A stretch of 64,000 bases of DNA, taken from positions 153,368,408 to 153,432,407 of the forward strand of contig OU015499.1 in assembly GCA_907164885.2 (NCBI GenBank). The letters run 5' to 3'. Origin of the DNA: Dolomedes plantarius. Its lineage: Eukaryota > Arthropoda > Arachnida > Araneae > Dolomedidae. Made by a program: the position numbers and the translations under genes. The notes under the pieces were generated by a model, which ran no database searches, was not told the origin of the DNA, and saw nothing but the letters and a program-made list of their open reading frames with translations. Positions 33,386-46,098 of the stretch are shown piece by piece (positions within the stretch are counted from its first letter, which is position 1; each line of letters begins with the position of its first letter).

Positions 33386-34743
33386 ATGGTGTTCGACAAA
33401 GGAATATTCGCCAGAAGTTCCCCGCATTTTCGCCTATCGTTATATTAGCCATGTCCACAAGAGCTGGTAGAATTAATTCCTCTGCAATAATCTGGGCCTT
33501 TTTGCACTTCGCTATTCTATATGCCACCTTGCATGATTTCAAAAAGCCATTTTTTGGAACTGACGCTTGCTTAGGGAAAACATTTTTTTTGTTGGTGCAA
33601 ATCTTTCATTTTTCTGCTACATTACGTGTAATTCTCAAATATTCACGTTGTTTTTCGACCATGTTGGGATGCGTTTTTTTAAGGGGGCCGTCTCAATTTA
33701 CTTGGATACATGCTCCCGGATGATAGAACTTTACAACAGAGAAATCACACACTGCGGTCTCTCTTTCATCATTTACTTCTACTGAAGTGTAGCCAAAATC
33801 CAAGTAGCTGTCTTCGTATTTGCGGCATTTCCGCTTCTTTCCACGCTCGTCAAATGTCGATGCATGATCTTTATTAGTACTTGCATTATCAATTTTCTTC
33901 ATCAAAAATCTATCCATTCTTAAGAAAAATATCTATGTAGCTTTCTTAGAACACGATATGTTCAGCGACCACTATCGAGATAACTGACGACGGGACTACC
34001 TGCCCGGAATAATCAGACGATATGAGCAGTTGGATGAAAGGGGAGAAGGAATGTCACCACTCCCGTTCCTTATTGGTTATTGTGAAACATCTGCAGCCGA
34101 GAGGGCAGGTGCAAAGAACGTACAGGAGACATTCTCAAAATTCTTTGGGCAGGTGCCCTCCGACCTTTGTGGAGTGAACTGTTTTTTGGTGACTGACCTT
34201 GACATTTTTTTCTTTTTGCTAAGGAAGAATGCACATACAAGACAAGAATACGAACGGCTATGGGAAAGCCTATAAGAGATGAGCCATAGTCATGAGATGT
34301 ACCATGGTCAGGCCATGGTACCTGCCTCGAGACAAAACCTGACACTCCTTAAACTTTGTCTAATCTATTTGATCTCTCCTCTCGAAGCAAACACAAAGAT
34401 ATACAATAGCGGACTCGGAGAGGAGAATTTTCCCCCTTTTGTCCATTTCCGTAAAGTTATATAGGAATAGTTCTTACCAATAGATTAGATTGGAGATCAT
34501 GGGCGCTTCGCGGCACACACTTCGGGAATCCCTGGTCTAGAGAAAAGGAGCGATTAGTTTAAGGAAGCGGGGATTTCAGATAGCCTGACTGCGCATGCGT
34601 GTCAACTTCGCATTTCTCGCGTTAAGTTTGCATGTGGAGAAGGTTTGCAATAGCTGGCAACTTATCGCTATTTTCGGTTTCACCAAAAAAAATTTCTTAG
34701 AACCAAAGGAAAGCCATGTTTGGCGACTTATTTCCTTTCCTAA

Positions 34744-35435
34744 ATAAATTTTACTGATTTTTACCATGTTTTTATTAACTCGCTTTCTTGTGTGTCTGTG
34801 TGTGTGTTTGTCTAGCACAAAACTTGCAATCATTTTTTAACTAACTTCACGACTAGCTAGTCATTTGAAACTTTTAGAATAGCTCAGAACACGATGACAA
34901 TGCATTTTTTAATACTTTTAGCCATTTTTAAGCTTGAAATCGTTTTCAGTTGATTTTGTTTTGTAGACTGGTGCAGCCATCTATCGACCGGGACGGGAAC
35001 GAAAAGTTAAACGCAAGTTAACTTCGAATTAATTTCATTTTCTTTCAAGTTGATGGGATAATTCATCAAAAAATTTTTTAAAAAGTATTTATTAATACAT
35101 AGCATTGTCAAGTTTATATGATTCAACAGAAAATTTTAAAATATGGTATAAAAAAGTTCTTTTTATCTTGTAATTATCAAAAAGCAAGCTGTTGCGATCA
35201 CGTAGATTACATTTCCGTATTTAGCATCACTTGACCCAAAAATGTTTTCAAATTGAGTGATTATGCTAATTAATGAGAAACTTGTTTTAATAACGGAATT
35301 TGACGGAAGCACAGCTCCTAAGATATTTATATGGCACTTCAGGCTCAACCTTTATATCGACGACGCTGTTCACAAAACGCAATTGGCTCCCTAAAACTTC
35401 TTTCTACCTTACAGAAGTCTCCTGTCACCTTAGAC
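34744..35435 (+). repeat. Segment D, copy in unit A-B interval
   Basis: This aligns directly with 45425-46098, with anchors TTTTTACCATG, GTGTGTTTGTCTAGCACAAA, CATCTATCGACCGGGACGGG, and TTTATATCGACGACGCT. It contains no recognised gene. Short frames present in both copies reflect recent duplication. Confidence 0.87.
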
Positions 35436-35800
35436 CATGGGTCCCCAAAGTGGTCGATAAGAGTTCTCTAGGGGTCGATGAATACACGAGGGTCGAAAGG
35501 GGGTCGATGAATACACGAGGTTTGATAGGGGGTAGATTAATACCATAGAGGATCATTTAAACTATCTAGGAAAAAAAATAGAAAATACCAATAAAAATGC
35601 GAAATACGGATATGATCAACTACTGACTACCCTAGTTATAGCTTGAGTTTTGCCTTAACCTACGCTGCTTACAACATGTGTTACTCTGTTTTTACGCTTC
35701 TGGCAACGGTACTAGTATTGCAGACATGTTATGAACGCTGGTGGTTCATTATACACAGACATACATTGCACTATTACACTCTAGTAGGGTTACTCCACTG
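35436..35800 (+). mobile_element. hAT-2 left-end remnant
   Basis: After CCTTAGAC the sequence reads CATGGGTCCCCAAAGTGGTC, a hAT-type terminus. It matches the left end of the fuller copy at 46099-48783 for about 360 bp. The match stops after CTAGTAGGGTT, where unit B sequence begins within about 15 nt. No coding sequence remains. Confidence 0.82.
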
Positions 35801-38134
35801 CTCTATATTGATACATGGAAAAAGAAAAGACGCGAAAAATGCGAAATATGACAAACCATCGATAACACGAAATTCTTGTGAAGCATACCGCAGTTCCTGA
35901 GATTGCGCATATCAATGAGCAGCTATTACAAACAGACACTCGCTATATTTATACTCCCCAGTGGCAACGATATCGCTTAAGTCTGAAGCGCATAGTTTAT
36001 TTTGGTTGTTGCAAAGAATTCTCAGAAATCTTTGAAATTAAAAGAAAATAGTGTACCCTTCGCGACAATTTTCGCAGCTTTTAGAATGGGGCAACATTGA
36101 ATGAAAGAAGATTGATCTAGATACTTGAAGAATTCACAGGTATTCAAGCAAATATAATTTACATGTTTTTTTTTTTTTCCGTATTGCATGACAGACTGTT
36201 TCGTTACGAAACTGAAAATAGTATATATGATTTCTATATTTTACGCTGTTTTTTTCGTGAGTGAAGATGAATGTCAATACATTACGTATGACTATTAAAT
36301 TGTTAAAACTGCATACTGGCCATGGGATGTTTTCAGCAAATTAGATTATTACTTTCTGGTCAATGTTTGCGTTCTATTAAAATATTCGTCCCACGATTTC
36401 AAAATATTGCTAAAAGTTGCCAATCTGATCCCTCCGATAATTTTATTTACAATTTTTATGCAAAATTTATAAATATACGATCATACAGGCTAAACGTAAC
36501 GTGCGTAGCAACTTTGCTTGTTATGAGTTATGCAAATGTTTTTGAACTGTTAATAATTGCGGTAAAAGATAAAATACTCATGAAGCAATGCCATATCCTG
36601 TGCCGTCCGGCCAAAAGTTCTTGAATTCCACGAATTAGAGTTCTCCTAAAGAGAATTTTAAGAAAATACTATTTGTTACATTTTTAAACATTTAAGCCTG
36701 ACAGTCAATACTTTCTAAGAAATTCAAAAATAAGCAGCTAATAAACAACATTAGAATATATTTTTTTAAAATATTGAATGCAGCATTTATATGGAATATA
36801 TAATTAAAACAGCCTAAATATTAGGAAAGTGTCCAAATGTATATATATAGGTTTCAAAAAGTAGGTCAAAATTTAAATAGTTTAAAAATACAACATAGGA
36901 TAGCTTGTAGAAAATGTTTTGGGGGAAACAATATATTCCAACTACAAGAATTTTATTTTTATAACTAATCTTAAAAGCTTGAAATTAAACATCTAAATAC
37001 TTCAATTTAAACTCATAAAAATACAAAAATTGTAAAAAAATAAATAAAGTACATAAAATTGAAACGTTTGTAGCAAAATAATTGTAACATATATATATAG
37101 AACAATGAAAATAAAAAAAATGGTGACAATAGCATTATTGGTGATTTTTTTGAACAAATATTAAACTTTTGAATATTTCCAAAGTATAAAAATCAATTTA
37201 TGAGACAAAGAAGAAAACTGAAATATATTAGGAAAGGGTACATAATTAACTAAAATGAAAAATTATGAATCTTCATTTGAAAAAATTAGAATTCAAAACC
37301 ACCAGCAAATGTTAAGTAATGTACCAGATGCACTCTGGTCTGGACTAAGACCTTGGTAACCCAGATAGGAAAAACCAAGAATAAGCTCTCATCTTCCAGA
37401 TTTTATTCCTTGTTGCGGAACATAAACAAAGAAACCACTTATACTATTACCAAATTTATTGCTATGAAAAATCCAATATTTTTCCCTAACTTTCATGTTT
37501 TTCTTTTTTTTTTTTAATTTGATTCCATGCTGAGGATATATTAAAATTCTTTAAATATCTAAAGCTTATCAAAGTTAACAAACCATCATTTATATGCATT
37601 AAATATATAAAAATTACAATGAAATCTATATGCTCTGTTATTTTGATGCGAAACTTATGGGATTGATTAAAAAATTGAAGTTTCCACATAAATAATGAAC
37701 TGGCACTAAATTTGGTGAGTTTTTACTGTTTGGCACACTGAACAGCGATATGCAGTTTAGGCATTACTCTCTTGTTTCACTCTTCTGTTAGAGAACTTTT
37801 TTATTTATATTGTATTTGAAATAGTTTTTTATGTTATTTGTTTCTTTGTTCATTCAGTGTTAGAATTTTTGATGACAACATTTCATAAATAATATTCAAG
37901 CTCATCTTTGCAACAAAGTTAACAGCAACAGCATTAAATGCAGTATACTTAAATATTCATCATTTTAGGTACATCGTTCATTAAAATATGCTTGTTTAAA
38001 GTTTTAAATCAATGTATTTGAAAGAAGATGATTTAAAAGTAATACTTGATATTTGCAATTGAAATTCTTATTAAAGCAGATATAAATTATTTAACACTTC
38101 AGAACTGTACACAATTAGTAATATATTATATATA

Positions 38135-38231
38135 CAGTGGAATCTCGATCTATCGTTTTTCAAGGGACCGATTGAAATGAACCATAAATGCGGGAAAACG
38201 ATGGATCCAAACACGATCGATCGAGATTCCA
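38135..38231. mobile_element. Pogo/Tigger-like MITE (unit B)
   Basis: It starts TA|CAGTGGAATCTCGATCTATC and ends with the complement-like GATCGATCGAGATTCCA. Unit A at 14745 lacks it, while unit C has it at 58857-58955. No coding sequence is present. Confidence 0.82.
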
Positions 38232-38764
38232 ATATATATATACAAATGTTTAATTTTCTCTGCACCATACATTCTAAAGATTTCTTCATTAGAAACATTT
38301 CAAGATTTACAACAGCTGTATGAACTGATATTTATGACAGACTTGGGGAGGGTTAAAAAATTTTTAAAAAATTGTAATAATTATACTTGCGTCAATTTAG
38401 AACTATATTTTAATTGTCTTGTTTCCACCCCCCCCCCCCTCCCCCAAGGGTAAAAAAATATTTAATAAATAAATTTTTTAAAAAAATTATGTAAAAGATA
38501 ACTTTTCTCAAAACATGTAAATACAGGTTGGTAAGTTTTCAGTTTGCATGAGGGAAATATGCATAAACATTCTATAGAAGTTATTTTATCAAAACTGCTT
38601 GAAAATATTTTCTGCATAGAAGTCAATCATTTACCAGAAGATTTTTCTTTCCTTTGCAGTCAGTTTTTTGGTAGCTTTATATTTCATGTTGAAGTTTCTT
38701 CCTCACCATCTCTTTCGTTGACAGTTAGTTACTTATAACTTTGGTTTAAACATAATTTATTAAA

Positions 38765-39690
38765 ATGTGATAAATAAAAAAATGTAAAGGTTGTGAGTTG
38801 TACATTTTAATATTTAAAAATTTTGAATTTCATAAATTGATGAAATTTTAATTTCCTTGTTTCTACATGCTCTATAGACAGCATTGCAAGGCTTTTGAGT
38901 CTCTTCTGCAATATTGTTGACCTCAGGTATGTTTTACGTTATTTTTATGCAGGAAAGCCTCTTTTTCCAATGCTACAGTTTCATGAATATTTTAATATAT
39001 ACTTAAAAATATAAATGCATTTGAAAAGCCAGTAGCTGTCATTTGTAGCTATTGTAGATGTATTATAGGTTTTCTGAGACAACAGGTTTTAATACTTCCA
39101 TTTCTTCGACTGGTTTATAACTATCTACATCTTCATGTTTTACAGACTTCATTTGGTCATAACTCTGCATCATTTTTACAACTATCATGGTAAATTCTAG
39201 AACTTATGCATGTTCTGATGTTCATAATTTATTTGAATGTGATAAAGAATTTTATTTTTTTTGTGTTAATTCTACATTTTAATATTTAAAATTTGGAATT
39301 TTATAAGTTAATGAAATTTTAATTTCCTTGTTTCTACATGTTCTACAGGCATTATTGCAAGAGTTTTGTGTCTTCGATATGGTTGACCTCAGGTATGTTT
39401 TAAGTTATTTTTATCTAGAAAAGCTTCTTTTTCCCAATGCTGCAGTTGCATGAATATTTAAAAATATACTTAAGATATAAATGCATTTGAAATGCTAGTA
39501 GCTGTCATTTGTAGCTATTGTGTATTTTTTATATGGTTTCCGAAACAGTAGGTTTTAATACCTCTATTTCTTCGATCAGCTTATAGCTATCTACATCTTC
39601 ATCTTTTATAGATTTCATTTGGTCATAATTCTGAACCACTTTTACAACTGTCATGGCAATTTCTAGTACTGATGCTTGTTTTCAATGTTT
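38765..39690 (+). repeat. Internal ~470-bp direct duplication in unit B
   Basis: The same pair of repeats as 15201-16143 (boundary near 39240), with TTTCCTTGTTTCTACATG in both halves. Confidence 0.8.
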
Positions 39691-39793
39691 ATTCTGTGGT
39701 ATCATCTAAAATAAACTTCTCTTGCCTGTCTAGCTTTGTACAGTATTTTTACAAAAAATGATCAAAGTAATGCATGAAATCGCTTTTAATATT

Positions 39794-40625
39794 TGCATTT
39801 GTTGATGATATAGATATTATTAGAAGTCGGAAAGGGCAGTAAAAGAGGCTTTTCAGCTCTCGAGTCCTCCACCAGAAATATGGGCCTCACTGTCAATGAG
39901 GATAAAACTAAATTTATGGAGTTCTCAACCTCCATGGTGAACTATAGTAATCCTTTGTGCATTAATGGTTAGACCTTTGAAAAGGTCAATGAATTTAAAT
40001 ACCTTGTTACTATAATTAATGACAAATATAAACTATTTGCAAAAATTGATAACAGGATCGAAATGGCTAATTAAAATCTTCTTTGATGTGAGAAGACAAT
40101 TGAGATCTAATATCATCAGTCGCAAAACTAAAATAAGAATTTATAAGACACTAATACTACCTTTCTTACTTTATGCAAGGGAAGCATGAACCTTGACCAT
40201 ACACACTGTACTCACTGGACATGTTTGTGAGAAAAATTCTCAGGGCTATCTTTGGCCATTATTTTAGGTAGAAAGACACTGGAGAATTAGAAGTAATTTT
40301 GAACTGTATATAGGCTTAATAGGCAACCGCAAACAATGCAAGTTATCCATAGTAATAGCTTAAGATGGCATGGCCATGTTTGGAGAAGGTCGGAAGATAA
40401 TCCCACTAAGATCTTGATATTTAAAAAATCTAAGGGATCCCCAGCTAGAGGTAGACTACCAACTAGATGGCTAGATAACATTGAAAGACACTTACAAACT
40501 TTGTAAAATTAAAAAATTGCAGAGGAGTCATTACAGATAGAAGATGCTAGAAGGAGTATGTGGTTGAGGCAGCCAAGGCCCGTAAGAGGCTGTTGCGCTT
40601 GTGAAGAAGAAGAATGCATGAAATA
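39794..40625 (+). pseudogene. LINE reverse transcriptase fragment (unit B)
   Basis: It is homologous to 16235-17022. FVDDIDII is readable near 39797, and the catalytic context is better preserved than in A. A TAG after the INGX position, further stops and frameshifts break the rest (for example NGYTF in A is interrupted here). It shares its position with the A and C copies, so it was inserted before the duplications. Confidence 0.85.
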
Positions 40626-43600
40626 ATTTTTTTGATTGAAATAATTTTTTATAAAAAATCATTTTATTTAAATCATGATTTTAATTATTTGATTAAAATC
40701 ATTTACACCCTGCCTTCAACTATTTAGAGGTGTTTTTCAGAAACTATCAGAGTTTGCTGGCTTCTTTTCTTAACAGAATCTCTGTAGTTGATCTAATATT
40801 TCAGGTTCTGATTTTAATTGCTCTTAAATTGCTACGAGAATAAGCAACCTGTAAAAAACTTAATGACCTAGCCTCCACATTTCTTAGTAATCTGAATACA
40901 TTGATTTCTGATTCTACAAGTCTGTTAAAAGATATGCCTTAAGTACAATATTTGTAGAAGAGAGATTTAACTCCAAAATGCGAATTTTGGCATTCTTTCC
41001 TTAGATTCTGCACTTTGTTCTGTAAAGAAGCTATATACCGTAGGCGTGTAAGATGCTTTATACACATAGCAGTGAAAATATTGGGACAGCAAAATCACCC
41101 ATTTTAAGTTTTATGGATTTTTATTTTTATATTTTTGCGATTATTAAATCTCTTGCTTCTCACTAATGTGTGATAATTATTTTTCGCTTTGTTTCTGTAG
41201 GAATAAATATAGATGACAGGGGCTTCCAAGACATAAAAACGAAGGCGAGGAGAGAAAAAAAGAAGTTATCAGTTGTCGGAAAATCAGATTATTCCGAATT
41301 TTGTGTAGTACCTCCTTGAAAAATCTAACATGTCCTGAGCACAGCAATTTTAAATGGTCAGAATGTAATATTTGTATTCATAGGTATATGTGCAATTGTG
41401 TTCAAAACTTTGTGCAAATTTGTGTTAGCATATTCATGGTGTTGTGTGGCATTTTCTTGTACCTCATTTTTCCACTTTTACATCTCCTAATCTATCATAT
41501 TTCTATATGATGAGATACCTTTCAGTGGCTCTGATTTTGTTGAGATACCTTTAAGTGGCTCTGAATTTTATCAAAATCTCTGAAAGAAAAACATTAAGTT
41601 CATAGATAAAGGTAATGAAATTTGGATAATATTCCTTTCCCTCTGATGTTCTATGATGAAATGCATCAATGAGAGGTTCGATATATGTGTCAGCAAAGTT
41701 ATAGATGACTATGACCCACCTCCACCTCTTGCACGTATTTTCAGTCTGGCCTAAACTTCGAATCAATTCACTCCCAGTGAAGAAAGATAATAGTCAGTCT
41801 CTTGTACTCTAATCTGAAGTTTTTGCTTTGCTTCAATGTTATTGTTTGAAACTGTGTACTTCACCATATGTTTTAATAGTTCCAAATACTCCTAATCCAA
41901 CCCTACACCTTAGATATCTTAACTGTTATAAAGTTTTTGCATTCTTGTATAAGCTCAACAATCCAATTTATTTAACTGCTGTTTACCAGTCTGTAAATAT
42001 TTGATATTACAATGAGATTTATATAAAAGAATTATATAATATATTTGGAAAGCAACAACTCATTTGTAAGGCAATATCATTTTCTTTTTGTCACATTTTC
42101 TCGATATAAAGACAAATGTTTTGCTACTATCCTCACCTGAGCTTATGTGTACAAAATAGAGAAAAATGTCTTTTTCTTATTTATGTCAAGTGTATTACTT
42201 CTAAGGATTTAAATTTATTATTATGTATATAATGTGTGAAATTTCCTTAATTTGAAAAGGAAAAATAGTTTATAGGAAGTAGTTTATTAAAATACCATAT
42301 CATGTTTGTCTATGAACTAAACAGTTTAAATTTCATCAAGTAAGGAATGTTATGACTGAAGATTTTGTTTTTAATTTACTTATCCTTTATAGGATTTAAT
42401 TTGTTTTCGTGTTTTATTTTGATTAAGTGTATTTCTTTAATCACTGTTTTGTTGATTATAGTATGGAAATTTTTCAGTTTCTCTCGGAGCAAACATTTAT
42501 GAGTGAGGAATAAAATACTTCATACTCTATCATGAAATATTATTTAAATTGATGATTGCTTTTCGATCTCATTGTGTATTAAAAGGTAAGTGTGATTGTC
42601 TCTCACCAAGTGTTATAATAGGTATAGCTTAATGTCCATCTGATTTCCTGTAGCACTTAACTATATTGTAGAGTTCTGACCCAAAAAATTACATTCTTTG
42701 TCTATATTTTGAAATCATTTGACTTCATACACAAAAGGAAAAATCTTTTGAGATTACATTATCCTGTAAGAACAAAATGGCTTTACAATATTGTCTACAT
42801 CACACAACCGTTTTCTCTATTTTCTTATTCAGTCAATATAAAGGTAACTCAAGATAATCAGAATGTAATTCGAATTATTTTTAATTCCATTTTTCTAATT
42901 TTTTAATCTTAACTCTTAAGTTTTCTAATCTGATAGTGAAACTACTTTATTATTATTGACAACAAGTTTGAACAGTTTTTAAAAGATAATATAAGTTCCA
43001 CTTTTTAGTCTCAGTGTACATTTTTTTTGGTATGCATATTTCTTTCTAGTGTCTTTATGTAGTAGTCCCCTTTGAGGTTACATAGCTGGTTGAGATCAGA
43101 ATGGGAAAAATGTTATGTTCTATTCACATTATCTTAAAGAATGTCATAAATCGCTAGTACTTGTCATTAGTCATATAGTTTGTTAAAGTCTGTGGCCTTA
43201 CGTCCACTGTGAATATAATAGGAAATAAAGAAATTTTATCCATAGAAATGCGTAAAACAGTACTTTTTAGGGATGAATATCCATCCCACAAAATAGATAA
43301 AATTTTAAAAACTAATTGCACATAAGACATGGTGAAATCAGGATATATATAATTATTTGAAAATTTTGCAGCAACTCAAAAGTGCAGGAAACAAATTTAT
43401 AGAAAAATTGAACTTTGATTAAAAAACTATTTTAAATTTAAATATTTCTCACCCCACCCACAGAAATTATTAATAAATTTTTAAAAAATTGATGATTGAT
43501 GACAAAAATTGAAAAATATAAGAAAATTTGAATATACCAATATTTTTTATAAAATACCTTTTTTCAAAAATTTTAATTTTATGCTCTTTAGTTAGCAGCA

Positions 43601-44472
43601 ATTTCCTAGCACTCCCACTTGAAAGCGGTACTTTCAAGTGGGAGTCCCACTTTTTTAACTGTGAAAATTAAAGATTTACAATAGTAAAAGATATTTGAAA
43701 TGTGAAAATAAAGCATTAAAAGCACCTGACGTACACCTCATAGACTATAAGAAATCTACAAATAACTTTTGAAATGTTTTGATTCAGATTTGAAGAATCG
43801 CATTAAAGCACTTTTTGTACAAAAAATGAACAGAAAGCTTTAGAATTTATACTATTGTAATTTTTAATGTATTACATACACTTAATTCGAATTAAAATAT
43901 GGAGTGGGCATGGTGAAAAATATCTGTATCTAACAAAATACATTCCAAACAAATATGCCTAAATAAACCTCTAAGCCGCATATTCTGTGTTATTTCCTAT
44001 AATAATTTAATATTTGTTATTAGTAAATTTGTGAAGTTTTTAATTTCATGGTTATCGAGCTTTTTCGTGACATGTTTATCTGTGGAATTTGTCGGAGCAT
44101 TAATCCTAAAAATTAACGATAAAGTTATTTTGAATTACGGACAACTAAAATTCATATAAAGGAAAAAACTATCAATATTGCTTATCCATTTTTGATCGGG
44201 ACTATAGCAGTAGTTTTGTGGATATCCCTACAAACCGAAATGTATCAAATCTCGGCACTTCCTTATGATATACCAAAAGAAAAGATTAAGAGTGCCCAAG
44301 GAATCTCGTGACCAAAATTGCATTAAATTTAAAAGCTCAGTAGTTTCATTTGTCCAGGAAATAATTTATAAAATCTTAGTTTAGAGATATCACATATCCT
44401 AGCTCAAAAATTTATATATTGCTAGTGATTTAACGTGAAAAATACGAGAAAAACGTCATGGTAATGTTAATA
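40626..44472. other. Unit B body before the zinc-finger remnant
   Basis: The sequence aligns with 17023-20795. A short hairpin of CTTTCAAGTGGGAGT-type sequence near 43618-43655 is private to B. No gene is supported. Confidence 0.5.
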
Positions 44473-44726
44473 TATCGTCGACACCACGGTAGGCTAACGA
44501 ATCCGAAAATTGCATATTTCTAATCCGTATGTTTATCATAGTACTCCAAGGCCCACCTTGTGGTAAAGTGTCGAATCTCTACGGCTTTCGGAATGCCGGG
44601 ATCAGCAATGTCATTTTGACGAATATCGAACTGTTGTAAATTATATATGCTAAATTAGCAAATATTGTTCGTGAGTTTACACTATCTATTTTTTATATTT
44701 GCTACTTTACCGTGGTGCCGACGATA
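44473..44726. mobile_element. MITE upstream of splice acceptor (unit B)
   Basis: Counterpart of 20798-21055, with ATATCGTCGACACCACGGTA on the left and its near-complement on the right. Confidence 0.7.
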
Positions 44727-44736
44727 TTCATTCATA

Positions 44737-44758
44737 TTACTTTCTCCTCTCTTTGCAG
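44737..44758 (+). promoter_or_regulatory. Splice acceptor (unit B)
   Basis: TTTCTCCTCTCTTTGCAG is identical to the unit A acceptor. The gene body downstream is broken, so its use is doubtful. Confidence 0.55.
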
Positions 44759-45049
44759 GTGCTCGGTACATATTGTTATATGCGAAACTAACAGTACCAC
44801 GAATTTAGAAGTTCATCGTATTCCTGGCAGTCACAGTTGTCTAATGATCGTGTAAAGATACGTCGGTATACCAGGAGAGCAAGTGAAGTATTCGCAGTGT
44901 AAATATACTTTCCGAAGAATGCACTCCATGTCGGAAAAGATAATTAGCCCAAGTGTTAAAATATCCAGTGCACAGATTCCCCCTCACACCTGAGAAATTT
45001 TGAGATGTAATATTTTGAGTTTTCATTTTAACAGTTAACTGCCTTAAAT

Positions 45050-45182
45050 ATGCATCATTCATACTATATTATTGATAATTTTCTCGCCACCAGTAGAGAG
45101 AAACCTTTCGCATGCACTGTATGTGAGAAAAGGTTTTCTCTGCAGAAAACTTTAAAAATACATCTCCGCACACAAATAATCC
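45050..45182 (+). pseudogene. C2H2 zinc-finger gene remnant (unit B)
   Basis: The leader MHHSYYIIDNFLATSREKPF is nearly the same as in unit A. One finger follows ([21 protein letters not shown]) whose final zinc ligand His is replaced by Gln. The coding sequence then runs into unrelated hAT/Tc1-derived sequence and stops. The first-finger contact residues (L, K, T, I) differ from A, so the genes had diverged before this copy was lost or the copy corresponds to another finger. Confidence 0.83.
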
Positions 45183-45400
45183 GCAAAACAAATAATCATT
45201 CAATAATTGTAATACACACGCATGATCGTGTGTAACATTCGTTGGAGTCGGAAGGTTTGAAACATCGGTTGCAGAATAAACAAAAAATGGGTGAATAGGG
45301 GGTATGGACCCCTCCAGCACATGGCTCAGGATCTCAACGATCAATTTATAGAAAAAAAATGGAAGGAAATGATAATTGTAATACGTGTGTATTATAATTA
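45183..45400 (+). repeat. hAT/Tc1 chimeric remnant
   Basis: From about 45188 the sequence matches the Tc1 end at 28853-28975. It switches at GGGGTATGGACCCCTCCAGC to hAT transposase sequence (ATGGCTCAGGATCTCAACGA) until about 45372. The same switch point occurs, inverted, near 32826-32835. A small inverted echo (CGTGTGTATTATAATTATTG) ends the patch. Confidence 0.8.
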
Positions 45401-45424
45401 TTGTTATATTATATTTAATAAACT

Positions 45425-46098
45425 GGTTTTTACCATGTTTTATTAACTCGCTTTCCTGTGTGTGTGTTTGTCTAGCACAAAACTTGCAATCATATTTTAA
45501 CTAACTTCCCGACTAGCTAGACATTTGAAACTTTTAGAATAGCTCAGAACACGATGACAATGCATTTTTTAATACTTTTAGCCATTTTTAAGCAGATTTG
45601 AAATCGTTTTCAGATGATTTTGTTTTGTAGACTGTTGCAGCCATCTATCGACCGGGACGGGAACGAAAAGTTAAACGCAAGTTAACTTCGAATTAACTTC
45701 ATTTTCTTTCAAGTTGATGGGATAATTCATCAAAAATTTTAAAAAAGTATTTATTAATACATAGCATTGTCAAGTTTATGTGATTCAACAGAAAATTTTA
45801 AAATATGGTATATAAAAAGTTCTTTTTATCTTGTAATTATCACAAAACAAGCTGATGCGATCACGTAGATTACATTTCCGTATTTAGCATGACTTGACCC
45901 AAAAATGTTTTCAAATTGAGAGATTATGCTAATTAATGAGAAACTTGTTTTAATGACGGAATTTGATGGAAGCACAGCTCCTAAGATATTTATATGGCGC
46001 TTCAGGCGCAACCTTTATATCGACGACGCTGGTCACAAAACTCAATTGGCTCCCTAAAACTTCTTTCTACCTTACAGAAGTCTCCTGTCACCTTAGTC
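45425..46098 (+). repeat. Segment D, copy after unit B
   Basis: Direct homologue of 34744-35435, ending at the hAT-2 target duplication CCTTAGTC (46091-46098). No gene is present. Confidence 0.87.

Larger units (their letters stand above)
27790..33917 (-). pseudogene. hAT transposase (ZBED5-like), in pieces
   Basis: Pieces in protein order on the minus strand are as follows. 33917-33390 starts MDRFLMKKID and has KYEDSYLDFGYTSVEVNDE and KVAYRIAKCKKAQIIAEELI. 32825-32381 has MAQDLNDQF, EFGLQLDEATDSNKDAP, WTDDARSKSGHQGSLQALI and WTPRIIHRQALASKSLN, ending VIKVVNYIKT. After Copia, 30368-30262 has RPLQARFFKNLCDDLAAEHT and SRWLSRGN. After Tc1, 28743-28400 has FLKEND, LAYLGDIFEKLNALNISLQG. After the MITE, 28168-27790 has EYPILSAKDLRVLIPFATSY and the hAT dimerisation segment. 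In-frame stops and frameshifts are present beside the insertions. No working transposase is possible. Confidence 0.9.
27481..34534 (-). mobile_element. hAT transposon (ZBED5-like lineage) with nested insertions
   Basis: The left terminus is CAGGGGTTCCTAAACTTATC and the right complements to CAGGGATTCCCGAAGTGTG. The exact 8-bp repeat GTCTAGAG flanks both (27473-27480 and 34535-34542), a textbook hAT target duplication. The 7054-bp span holds a minus-strand transposase interrupted by a MITE (28169-28354), a Tc1 element (28746-30259), a Copia element (30374-32375) and an inverted copy of part of the nest (32826-33385). Removing these leaves one continuous transposase order. Confidence 0.93.
27424..34604. 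mobile_element. Palindromic MITE split by the hAT nest
   Basis: The left arm contains CGCATGCGCAGTCAGG and ATGAAATCCTCG. The right arm (34579-34604) is its inverted counterpart with CCTGACTGCGCATGCG and CGGGGATTTCA. Without the hAT and one target duplication, the arms form a ~120-bp inverted-repeat element. The hAT therefore landed in a pre-existing MITE. Confidence 0.65.
35801..45182 (+). repeat. Large duplicated unit B
   Basis: Unit B aligns with A and, more closely, with C. It lacks the two elements private to A and shares with C a pogo-like MITE (38135-38231). It contains the internal ~470-bp duplication, a broken LINE fragment, the pre-acceptor MITE, the splice acceptor and a one-finger zinc-finger remnant. 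Stretches 35801-38134, 38232-38760 and 40626-44470 show no supported gene. Confidence 0.92.

Noticed and set aside
42709..42906. ORF shared with 19053-19256 (starts MKSFDFIHKRKN) as a conserved gene
   Set aside because: It is present in A and B, but unit C (63228 onward) has lost the start and has a frameshift, and the composition is phenylalanine/isoleucine-rich as expected by chance. A conserved exon cannot be fully excluded.
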